From Salpingoeca rosetta (taxonomy: Eukaryota; Opisthokonta; Choanoflagellata; Craspedida; Salpingoecidae), in the NCBI RefSeq assembly GCF_000188695.1, contig NW_004754919.1:1277096-1289595 (forward strand): a stretch of 12,500 bases of DNA, read 5' to 3'. The translations under genes were made by a program, and so were the position numbers. The notes below the pieces were generated by a model. The model was not told where the DNA came from, searched no databases, and saw only the letters and a list, made by a program, of their open reading frames with translations. Of this stretch, positions 1 to 7,800 are shown one piece after another (within the stretch, counting starts at the first letter, position 1; each line of letters starts with the position of its first letter).

Positions 1-7
1 GGACGAC

Positions 8-98
<91 letters not shown>

Positions 99-291
99 AG
101 AGCAACAGTAAGGGAAACAGCAAGAGCGTACCCCCGTTGGCGTCTGTGGCGCTTCTTCAACAAAGCCCGTGAATGACAGCTGACGATGTGCAAGCAAACA
201 TTGTTGCGTGGGGGGGGGTGAGAGAAACGAGCAAGCGAGCAAACAATGGCACCATCGCAACACATTGGCACACAGGGATGTGGCGGCGGTG
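1..291. other. 3' flank of the minus-strand gene, no coding evidence
   Basis: This stretch lies downstream of the TAA stop (294-292, minus strand) of the PTB-like gene and should hold its 3' UTR and cleavage site. I see no AATAAA-type polyadenylation signal on the minus strand here, so the transcript end cannot be placed. On the sense strand of that gene the sequence ends in a long TG repeat (9-93), which could act as a GU-rich downstream element; that is speculation. A run of nine G lies at 210-218. The short open frames across this stretch are compositional and not convincing. Confidence 0.5.
9..93. repeat. (AC)n microsatellite, about 42 units
   Basis: An uninterrupted AC dinucleotide run extends from near the left edge to the ACATACAC at 91-98. 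It is the longest perfect microsatellite in the window. It lies outside any gene I can support, 3' of the minus-strand gene. Confidence 0.97.
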
Positions 292-332
292 TTAGCTTGA
301 GGACGAAAAATAAGCAGACTGGACGGTGGCCA

Positions 333-373
<41 letters not shown>

Positions 374-1778
374 AACGGAGGCGCACGCAAGAGCTCACAC
401 ACACGCTCGCACGCACAGACACACACAGAGACAGACACATGCGCGCGCACACAGACACACACACACACGCATGCACACACACAGACATGTACAGACCTTC
501 TCGTATTCGTCGAGCACCAAACTGTCGAGATCTAAAGGAGGAGAACACGAGCGAGGAAGGGTTGCACGAAGAAGATGAGAGGAAGATGAACGACAAGCAC
601 AGGAAGGTGGAGTGCAAGAAAGAAAGGAGACATGCACAAGTGAGCACTTTCCACAACACATACACACACATACACACACACATACATACATACGAACATA
701 CACATCAGCACGCACCCTTGCTGAGGTATGATGATTCCTGCTCAAAGGCGAGCTTCTCTGATCGGTACGCCTCAGCACTCGCATCGTGGAGGTCGCGCGC
801 AGCGGCGTCGCTTCGGACATCTGCCGGCATAAAATGGTGATGAAGAGGTGGTGGTGGTGAGGGCGCCCAAGAAGGAGACGAAGAGTGAGACCGAGAGCGT
901 GTGTGCGAGAAATGCACGGCTTCCTGTGTACACAAACCCACACACACGCGCGCGCACAACACAAACCCACACTCCCTCACACGCTCACATACACACACGC
1001 GCGCACACACAACACAAACCCACACTCCCTCACACGCTCACACACACACGCACACACGCGCACACCCACTTGCGCTGCGCGCAAACCACCTTTCAGTTTC
1101 CGCATGAAGAGCCGGGACTCCTGAAGAGAAAGAAAGGGCACCCGAAACGCAAGATGGCATTTGGTCAGCAAGAGCAAACAAGTGCACAGTCTGGCAATCC
1201 TCCGAGCGCGGGAAACGCAGAACAGCTACAACAGCAGCAGCAACAATGACACGAAGATTTATGGCATGCGTGTGACGGGCCCACCTTGTTCAGCTTGTCT
1301 GCCATCTCTGTTGCAATCTAATGAAATGTGCGGTGTTTCAAAGTGAGCACAGTCATGTCCAATCAAAATGAGAAGCACAAATCGTAAAGGGGGTGAGAGA
1401 CACAGTCAGCCGCCGCAAGCAAGCATCGCCACTTCACACGCACAAAGGCTTCAAAGACGTACGCACACGCACACAAAGAGAGAGAGAGAGAGACAAAGAG
1501 ACAGAGAGGGGGAGGGGGCGCACACTCACACTCACACTCACACTTATTCACTCACTCACTCACTCATTCACACACACACTCTCTCTCTCACAAACACACA
1601 CACACACACAGTCACGCACGCACCAGCGGCTCGGTGCACTCAAACACGTAGACGGTGTGATCGCCTTCCTCCCGCTCGCCAGGTTGTGAGTCCCGTGCAA
1701 GGAACACACTGCAGTGGCCACCACATGCACAGACCCCGTCAATGCTCATTGAACCATCACAACACCACCACGGCAGCA

Positions 1779-1811
<33 letters not shown>

Positions 1812-2520
1812 CAAAGCACACACACACAACACGCTCAACACACACAAGCGAACTGGAGCAGCAAGCGGAACATGACCATGACGATGACGATGACGGCAGA
1901 CCGATAGTGCAACAACTACACGGCACGAAACAAACTTACAAACAGCGACCGTTGGCGCCGGCCAAAAGAATGTTGAAGATGTTGACATCGGCAAAGACAG
2001 ACGGGAACCCCCCACTGAGCGTCGTGGCAAACCCTGAGCCCACAACCTCACTGCCACCACCGCTGCTCTTGCGCTTCTTCTCCTTCTTTCTTCGCCATGG
2101 CGTGAGCCAACGGCCACCCTCCTCCTTCTCTGTCGAGCTGCGGTTGCTTCTGCTGTCGCTGTCGTCACCGTCGCCGTGACCGTCGCCGCTTTCCGCGCTC
2201 GTCCGCCGGTCCCGCGTGCTGCTCGCGCTCGCGCTGCCCTTCTTGCCCTTGCGCCCCTTTGTTCCCTGGTCACCGCCCACACCACCGCCTTCCGTGCTGT
2301 CCTTTGTTGTTGTTGTTGCTGTTGCTGTTGTTACTGTTGTTGTTGTTGTTGTTGTTGGCCGCACGCATTGCACGCCGTGTGAAAACAGGTGGACCACCAC
2401 GGCCTCTCGCTCGCTCCGCGCAAGCACTCGTGCAATGGCCAAGTTTGTCTTGCTCAGGTCCCGCCGCGCCGACGGCGGCAGCTGCTCCGTCCCTCGCAGC
2501 ACCACGTTGTACGACGTCAT
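292..2520 (-). CDS. PTB/PID-like domain protein with low-complexity insert, seven exons, 306 aa
   Basis: My gene model is complement(join(292..318,497..531,716..820,1066..1120,1285..1317,1624..1708,1940..2520)): 921 nt, 306 residues plus TAA. The start at 2520 has an ACC-ATG context. All junctions are GT-AG and the phases agree; joining exons 1 and 2 (GTAAGT donor, CTGCAG acceptor) rebuilds RCFVFLARD through a split Phe codon. The order of elements matches a phosphotyrosine-binding fold: YNVVLRGTEQLP (4-15), helix near 23-34, EAVVVHLFSHGVQCV (39-53), VFADVNIFNILLAG (175-188), RCFVFLARDS (192-201), HTVYVFECTEPL (211-222), then a C-terminal helix (223-244). PTB domains bind NPxY-type peptides or phosphoinositides in signalling adaptors. 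Residues 55-172 are a Thr-, Gly-, Ser- and Lys-rich insert, with a basic patch RRKKEKKRK (143-151). The tail (252-306) is charged and helical and ends in SAYFSSSS. The family call rests on pattern alone. Exon 1 and the 1-2 junction are the surest parts; the 33-nt exon 1285-1317 and the exon 4 donor are the weakest. Confidence 0.6.
337..369. repeat. (AG)n microsatellite
   Basis: A perfect AG run of about 16 units. On the sense strand of the PTB-like gene it is a CT run sitting at the polypyrimidine-tract position of the last intron. Confidence 0.95.
381..485. repeat. CA-rich compound repeat
   Basis: An irregular CA array interrupted by CG, GA and AT steps, within intron 6 of the PTB-like gene. 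On the gene's sense strand it is a UG-rich stretch starting about ten bases inside the donor. Confidence 0.85.
658..705. repeat. CACA/TACA repeat
   Basis: A mixed CA and TACA array in intron 5 of the PTB-like gene, just inside its donor at 715. The rest of that intron (sense strand, about 632-532) is strongly CT-rich and ends in CTCCTTTAG. Confidence 0.85.
821..1065 (-). other. Intron 4 of the PTB-like gene
   Basis: The sense strand opens with GTGTGC followed by about 150 nt of TG-rich sequence and ends in CT- and CACC-rich sequence before GCCGGCAG. A stronger-looking donor, GTGGGT at 1069, would break phase with the next exon, so the GTGTGC donor at 1065 was chosen on phase. The intron contains a 35-bp direct repeat with a 53-bp period. 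Confidence 0.45.
938..1066. repeat. CA-rich array containing a 35-bp direct repeat (955-989 and 1008-1042)
   Basis: The segment beginning CACAACACAAACCCACACTC occurs twice with a 53-bp offset and is identical over 35 bp (955-989 and 1008-1042). CA and CG dinucleotide runs surround it. It lies in intron 4 of the PTB-like gene, so it is probably slippage or unequal exchange within intronic low-complexity DNA. Confidence 0.85.
1318..1623 (-). other. Intron 2 of the PTB-like gene (306 bp)
   Basis: The donor is GTGCGT directly after the codon for Leu222, and the proposed acceptor is TTCATTAG. The sense strand starts with TG repeats (from about 1611), passes through GAGA, GAGT and GTGTGA arrays, and reaches a CT array near 1476-1500. 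The acceptor is weak, and the 33-nt exon that follows is chosen mainly because it is phase 0 and continues a helix. An unrecognised exon within this stretch, for example around 1360-1470, is possible. Confidence 0.4.
1476..1620. repeat. Compound microsatellite: AG, CACACT, CACT and CA arrays
   Basis: Starting with AG at about 1478-1492, the plus strand continues through GAGG, CACACT hexamer-like units (about 1519-1542), ACTC tetramers (about 1550-1566), CT and then CA (to about 1611). All of it falls in intron 2 of the PTB-like gene. Confidence 0.85.
1709..1939 (-). other. Intron 1 of the PTB-like gene
   Basis: The donor is GTAAGT (1939-1934) and the acceptor is CTGCAG (ending at 1709). The exon phases 2 and 1 fit and restore a PTB-like strand across the junction. 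The intron holds a sense-strand TG repeat (plus-strand AC at 1779-1804) and a GTCATC-type repeat near 1870-1894. Confidence 0.65.
1779..1844. repeat. (AC)n with ATAT interruption
   Basis: AC repeat at 1779-1804, then ATATATAC, then further CA-rich sequence to about 1844. It lies in intron 1 of the PTB-like gene. Confidence 0.9.
1940..2520 (-). other. Exon 1 of the PTB-like gene (193 codons plus 2 nt)
   Basis: The open frame from the ATG at 2520 ends in a TAA that lies inside a consensus GTAAGT donor (1939-1934), which is why I treat the stop as intronic. The exon carries the first strand, helix and second strand pair of the putative PTB domain, then the low-complexity insert, then the fourth-strand region VFADVNIFNILLAG. 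A TTG/GTT trinucleotide repeat on the plus strand (2304-2357) reads as ACA, giving Thr runs at residues 56-72 broken by Val and Ala. Confidence 0.7.
2304..2357. repeat. TTG trinucleotide repeat inside a coding exon
   Basis: A GTT/TTG repeat with a few point changes. Read from the minus strand it is ACA and encodes the Thr-rich run of the PTB-like protein (residues 56-72). Confidence 0.9.
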
Positions 2521-2694
2521 GGTGGTGGTTGGTTGGTGTGTTTTGGTTGGTTGGTCTGTTTGCGGCGTTGAAACTGCATTCTATGATGTCGTCTTACTCA
2601 ATAATTCCGACACCACAAAAGTCACATTTCGGATGTGCCTGCCTGCATGCATGCAACTTTGCCCACCCAGTTGTGGAAGTGCATCCAAAAAGCA

Positions 2695-2733
2695 TGACTC
2701 ACTGACATGACTCACTGCCACGGATGTGACTCA
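2695..2733. promoter_or_regulatory. Cluster of three TGACTCA (bZIP/AP-1/Gcn4-type) sites
   Basis: Exact TGACTCA heptamers lie at 2695-2701, 2708-2714 and 2727-2733. The first two sit in a 13-bp tandem repeat with the shared core CATGACTCACTG. The third, GTGACTCAGC at 2726-2735, also fits the RTGACNNNGC consensus of CNC/Nrf-type antioxidant response elements. bZIP dimers of the AP-1 and Gcn4 families bind this heptamer. The cluster lies 175 bp from the minus-strand ATG and about 610 bp from the plus-strand ATG. Binding is inferred from the motif only. Confidence 0.55.
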
Positions 2734-3036
2734 GCCACAGCCGCACCACACCCCTCTCTCTGTTCTTGCTGCTGTTGATTGCTCGTGGCCATCTTGAGGC
2801 TCACTGAGTGTGTCCCAGCAAAACCTTCGCCCATCCAGTGTCACTGAGTGCTCTGCCTTTGTTTGTGTCTTTTGTTGTTGTGCCTTTGTGCGTGTTGTGC
2901 GTGTGTCTTGTTGTGCGTCGTTTTGTTTTGTCCTTGTTTGTCTCTGTCGTGTGTCACACATCGAGAACACCACAGCGCCACAGTGCCAAGCTCGGTGCTT
3001 GTTGGTTTTCGAAGCCTTCTCGCCTTCGCTTGTTGT

Positions 3037-3065
3037 CCCCCCCCCCCCAATTTCTCTCTCTCCAG
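3037..3065 (+). promoter_or_regulatory. Possible 5' UTR intron acceptor of the large gene
   Basis: A C12 run, then TTTCTCTCTCTCCAG ending at 3065, has the form of a polypyrimidine tract plus acceptor. A GTGCGT at 2888 could be the donor, in the style of donors elsewhere in the window. If used, the intron would lie wholly in the 5' UTR and leave the protein unchanged. Confidence 0.25.
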
Positions 3066-3339
3066 AGGGTTGTCGACTTGTTTCCCACCACCACCCACGC
3101 ACAGGCGCACGGCCGCCCACAGCCAATACTGCTTGTTGTTGTTTTGTTTGGCGTGCGAGAAACAGCGCAGCTCATTTTCCCGCACACTCCATCCAACCAC
3201 ACTTTGTCGCATCTTGCCGCACTCTGTCTGTCCTGAGAAGAACGCCGACAAGCAACACCACATCTCATCACACGAACCGACGCACACACCATCAGCCCCT
3301 TCCGTTCGACCTTCTGTCCGACCTTCCTTCCATCCGACC

Positions 3340-3795
3340 ATGTCCGAGAAGCAGCCACCAACGGGCCGAGGCCTCGGCGAGCGGGATGAGCAGCCGCCAC
3401 CATACTACCAAGCCCACCACGATCGCGTGAATGAGGAGGAGCCGCGCCGTGGCTTCGGAGAAGGCCAGCGGTCGCGCACCGCACGGGCCGTTGCCGAGTT
3501 TCCCGAGTACCAGCGGGTCCAACGCGTCTCCCACGAGCGCCAGGAAGAGTTCCGCAACACCATAGCAGGTGACAAGCAGCCTGAGCGGCGGCAGCCTGAG
3601 CAGCAGCGTGCCCGACACCCCCAAGTGCAGGAGGAAGACGAAGGCGCGCGTGATGACCGCCAGCAATACGAAGAAGCTTCTGCTCCGAAAGCCACTCCTG
3701 GCAAGAAGCGTTACAATCTGGAACCCATCGAGCACGTCAAGCAACGCGCCGAGCAAGCACCCCCCTCCGCTGAGAAGTACCTCCTTCTGCTTTGG
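3340..3795 (+). other. Exon 1: charged, disordered N-terminal region with PPPY motif
   Basis: Residues 1-152 are rich in Gln, Glu, Arg and Pro and have no recognisable fold. QPPPYYQ at residues 18-24 contains a PPxY motif, the ligand type bound by WW domains of Nedd4-family ubiquitin ligases and Yap-like proteins. The exon ends in LLLLW at the donor. Confidence 0.75.
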
Positions 3796-3885
3796 GTGAG
3801 TTCCAAGATTGCCATTTTGATGTGTGACAGCTGGTTCTATGTCGCAACACAGCAAAACGCATTTCCAAACACGGACGTTTTGCGC

Positions 3886-3932
<47 letters not shown>

Positions 3933-4808
3933 CGCTGTGAATACGCTCGATTTGCCCCTCAACTCTTGCCATTGCTGTTGTTGCCCTTCGTTCTCCCCCT
4001 CACGTTTCGCAATCCCCCCCCCTAACACACCACGCACACACAACGCATGCACTGTCATCCAGGTTGGGCTGGTTTCTGTCGTGACTGGCCGTAGCCCCAC
4101 AAGAAAGACGCAACTGCTACGGCTGTTGCAGGATTCGAAACAACGCGCCGAGGAGGAAGAATACCTTGCGTGCGACTTAGACAGCTTTGACCGCATCGAG
4201 GACGACATCAACGCAGCCCAGTGGGAGGAGGCTCGCGCCAAAACCGAGTGCTTGCTGAGCGTCATCCGCCCGTTTGACATCCACAAGACACGGTACCTCA
4301 TCGGCCAGAGCCGCGTGTACGCAGCGGCAATGAAAGGCAGAAACGTCATCGTCTTCCTCGGTCGCTCGGGCGCCGGCAAATCCACCACCCTGCTCTACCT
4401 CTCCGGCTGCGAGATGATCCAGCGCGACAACGTCTATCACGACATTGGCCCTGCCCCCGGCGCTGCCCCCGAGGGCTTCAACGTCAACCCAAACCCCGAG
4501 TCAGAGACAGCGTACGTGCGTGACCTTCGCCTGCCAGCTGAGTTTGTGGACGAACTCGATGTTGACCTGGACGACGACACAATGGACATCTTCATGCTCG
4601 ACACCCCAGGTCAGAGGCGTTCAACCTTGAACCACAACACACCCATATTCCACCAGCCGTCGTCGCTTGCACACGTGCGCACACACACACACACATACTC
4701 ACACCGCACACGAACACACACACACGCACACGCTCCCATGCATATACTCCCACATATGCACATACGCACACGCACACGCACACACGCACACACACACACA
4801 CACACACA

Positions 4809-4847
<39 letters not shown>

Positions 4848-7800
4848 ATTTACATCTTTGCTCACCGCTTGGTCTCTGTTCCGTCGCCCGCACCTGAACT
4901 TTGCAGGCATTGGAGATAACTGCGGTCCAGAGGTTGACGTCGCCAACACCATCGGCATCCACCACGCCCTCAAGTCATGCAAGGGCTTCTGGCCCGTCGT
5001 TGTGCTCTCAAAACGCGACGGAAACAACTTTGAGCAGAGCAGAGACAGCTTGAAAGTTGCATCAAACCTCTTCAAGAACATGAGCAGCATCAAAAGTCGC
5101 CTGTCTTTCCTCTTCACCAAGTATGACAGCGTCGACGAGCACGCTGCGATTGAAGAGGCCTTCAAAGTCATCAACGAGCAAGTCCGGAAGTTGCCTGCTG
5201 ATGATCCTTACCGTATCATCGTCAAGGCTGTCAGCAACAAGCTGAGGCGCTTGCGCGGAAAAGAAATTGTCCTCCCACTCGACCCAGATCGCATAGTTGA
5301 TCACCTGAACGGCATGCTTGAGAAGGGTCCTGTCAACGCTAGGAACGTGGCCGACCAGCCATCCCTCCTCTCCACGTCTGAGACTGCAATGGCTGACCAG
5401 GCTCGCCTCAACCTCGATGCCATCCAGTTTGCCATGGAACGTGGCGAGTACGACCTCGCCGTTCAGCGCGTCAAGGAACTGCAGGACCTGCAGGAGGTGG
5501 TGCCGTCCGAGGAGGTGACGCGAGGCATGCGGGACGCTCAGCAGGCGATTGTGCAGCACCTTACGCGTGAGTTCAACGCTGTGGTGGAGCGCATCAACGA
5601 GTTCAAGGATGCTTCCACCGGCTTCATTGCCGTGGATGTGCTGGACACCCTCACCGCCATCGGCAACGCCACCCGCTTCTTCCAACACGAGCTGCCAAAC
5701 CTCGACCTCTCCGCCGTCTCTGCAGAGGTGACGGCCTCCGCCCTTGGCGACCTGGTCAACACACTGCAGCGGGACGTGGGCCGCGCTGAGCTCTCCGCCC
5801 ACGCGCGCGTCAACCAGGCCAACAAGCTGCGCACCCTCGTCAGCGCCATCAGCAGCATCCCTGCCGAGCGGTACGAGAGCGCTGCGCAGGGCCTCGCAGA
5901 CGAAGTGCTTTCGATGCAGCGGCGTGCTGTTGAGGCGCTCGAACAGCGACAGCTGCACGAGGCAGGCGATCTAGGCACAGCCACGCTGCAGGCTGCAGAC
6001 GCCTTTGCCGCCCACCTCGACGCCACCCGCACGGCCCAGCTGACAGGCGCCAGCGTGGGCTCCAGTGGCGCCGGCAGCAGCGGCAGCACATCGTCAACAA
6101 CAACAACAACAACAACAACAACAACGACGACGACGAGCACTGCCAGCAGCCAGAAGACCAGCGCCAGCAGCCTCCCTCAGCAGGTGGGCGAGTTCACCGG
6201 CCAAGTCGAAGTCGAAGCAGGGACCGCCCAGTCAGCGTCGCAGCGCATTGCTCCCTGGCGGGAGGCGTTCACCAAGTCATTGTTGGCTCTGATCCGTCAC
6301 CCATTTCAGCAAGCTCGTCACGCCCTCTCCGAACTCACCCCAAACAACTTGGGCCTGAAAGGACAGCCCGCTGTGGACGCGTTGGCAACAGCGCTGGCCC
6401 TCATCACCGATGTGCAGAAGACGCCTCGGCTTGCAGCCGTCATCGGCGCTCAGCAGCTGGAGTCGCTACTCGACCAGCTTGTGTTCGTGTGCGACGAGCA
6501 CCTCACCCACATCATCGATGAGATCAAGCGCGTGTGCCAGCAGGACCTGACCGACGCTCTTCAGCAGGCAGAGCCGCTTGTGATCCACCTCATCCGATTC
6601 CGCGACTTGCCCTCCGTAGACTTGGCGCGAAAGTACGCCCGCCACGAGGCCGCAGCGCGTGCAGAGGTTGTCCAGGTCGTTGGCACTGCCCAACAGCTCG
6701 TGCGCGACATTGTTGGGCACAAGCTCTTCAACAAAGACAACGCCGCTTACCGAGACAGGGCATTTTTGCCGGGCTTGTTGCAAGCCCTCAAAGCGGCCAC
6801 GTTTGCTAACCAGCTGCAGCCAAACATGATCGACACGACCATCGATACGCTGATCCGCAACGTGCGAGATGAGGCCTACCAATTCGTTGCGGTCGCCACC
6901 CGCATGCCCATCCAGCTCGACAACCCCGACATTGTTCCTGATGTGGCGGATGCAATCGACCAGCTCTCCGGTTTGCGTGCATTGGGCAGCGTCCTCGAAG
7001 GTGTCGATGAGGGCTACACCAAGGCCATTGATCATGTAAACGCAGGTGTTCAGCATATCATCGAAGACACGGAACGGTTTTTCTCTGAAATCCCAAAAGC
7101 CCCTGCCACCACCAACGCTGACGCGAGCGATGGCGACACGCGCCTTGACTTCCAGCTCGACCTGCGACGTGTGCGCCGCATTCACTACTTCCTCCACAAG
7201 GCGACAAAGGAGTGCATTCTCAACCACTACATTGCCAGCATCAACGATTTGAAGAACCTGCTGGAGGTCTCCATGATCAGCTATGGCGTCTACATCAGTA
7301 AATGCCTCTCCCACATCAGCACCGACGTGCTCCAAACGTTCGTGGACGAAGCGGCTTCCGATCTGGCGGCCGCCACCAAACGCCTGAGGACTGCTTGCCT
7401 CACGCTCCAGATCCGACTAGAGGACCTGCAGCGCATGGAGAAAGACTTTCCGGAACTGCATGAGCTGGCGTTCCAGACCACGCCACGAGAGCTCATCCTC
7501 TTGCGTCAGGATGCACAACATCGAGAAACCGAGTGCGAGCACCTCAAACACAGAGGCTTGCTGCCGGAATTACACCGTCACGTGCTGGCTGCAGGCGTTT
7601 TGCGTCAACTTGACGGCGTCCTCGATCTCCCACCAGGCGGCACGTACAACAACCTGTACGAGCGATTTGTCAAGGCAACGAGCGACTACGATGAAGACAC
7701 TCAGCGGCAGTTGACTGAAGCCATTGACCGCCGTGACTTCGGGCAGGCTGCCACTCTGCTGAGGCGCCTTCGCCACACAGGAACGACACCGCGGCCCACA

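Larger units (their letters stand above)
319..496 (-). other. Intron 6 of the PTB-like gene
   Basis: The donor is GTCTGT (496) and the acceptor is CCGTCCAG (ending at 319). The sense strand is TG-rich in its first two thirds and then carries a (CT)n run (plus-strand AG at 337-369) ending 18 nt before the acceptor, where a polypyrimidine tract belongs. The exon after it reads SAYFSSSS and then TAA. Confidence 0.5.
2521..3339. promoter_or_regulatory. Head-to-head intergenic region, putative bidirectional promoter (819 bp)
   Basis: The two genes start in opposite directions from the edges of this region, so it should hold both 5' UTRs and promoters. Visible content: TTGG-type repeats (2526-2563) just upstream of the minus-strand start; a TTACTCA at 2594-2600; three TGACTCA sites (2695-2733); two copies of TCACTGAGTG exactly 40 bp apart (2801-2810 and 2841-2850); a TTGT-rich stretch (about 2859-2943); a C12 run (3037-3048); and pyrimidine-rich sequence ending in CCAG (3065). 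I see no clear TATA box. The plus-strand frame stays open upstream from an ATG at 2848, but the predicted Cys/Leu/Ser/Pro-rich peptide looks like untranslated sequence, and the ATG at 3340 has an A at -3. Confidence 0.6.
4339..5240 (+). other. P-loop GTPase-like domain (split by intron 4610-4906)
   Basis: Residues about 245-430. G1/Walker A is GRSGAGKST (252-260), preceded by the hydrophobic strand NVIVFL. G3 is DTPG (332-335), reached through strand MDIFML and followed by [17 protein letters not shown]4 is TKYD (405-408) after strand SFLF. A G5 candidate is AVSNK near 432-436. The pattern fits TRAFAC-type GTPases; the DTPG...GPEVD...A..IGI segment resembles, from memory, a large protist family of GTPases, and AIG1/GIMAP proteins are a looser comparison. 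All residues needed for nucleotide binding appear present. Confidence 0.75.

Noticed and set aside
246..1249. Plus-strand frames with Arg-Glu, His-Thr or Ala-His runs
   Set aside because: They are translations of AG and CA microsatellites that lie in introns of the minus-strand gene.
1154..1249. Short plus-strand reading ending in a Gln run
   Set aside because: It falls in intron 3 of the PTB-like gene, opposite its pyrimidine tract, and has no conserved motif; the CAG run is short.
1363..1470. Minus-strand frame reading YVFEAFVRVKW as an extra exon
   Set aside because: It has no good donor in phase, and exon 2 already supplies the PTB-like VYVFEC strand; kept only as a possible missed exon.
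2848..3339. 164-residue N-terminal extension of the large protein from an in-frame upstream ATG at 2848
   Set aside because: The peptide is Cys/Leu/Ser/Pro-rich translation of pyrimidine-rich DNA, and the ATG at 3340 has a better context and is followed by normal protein composition.
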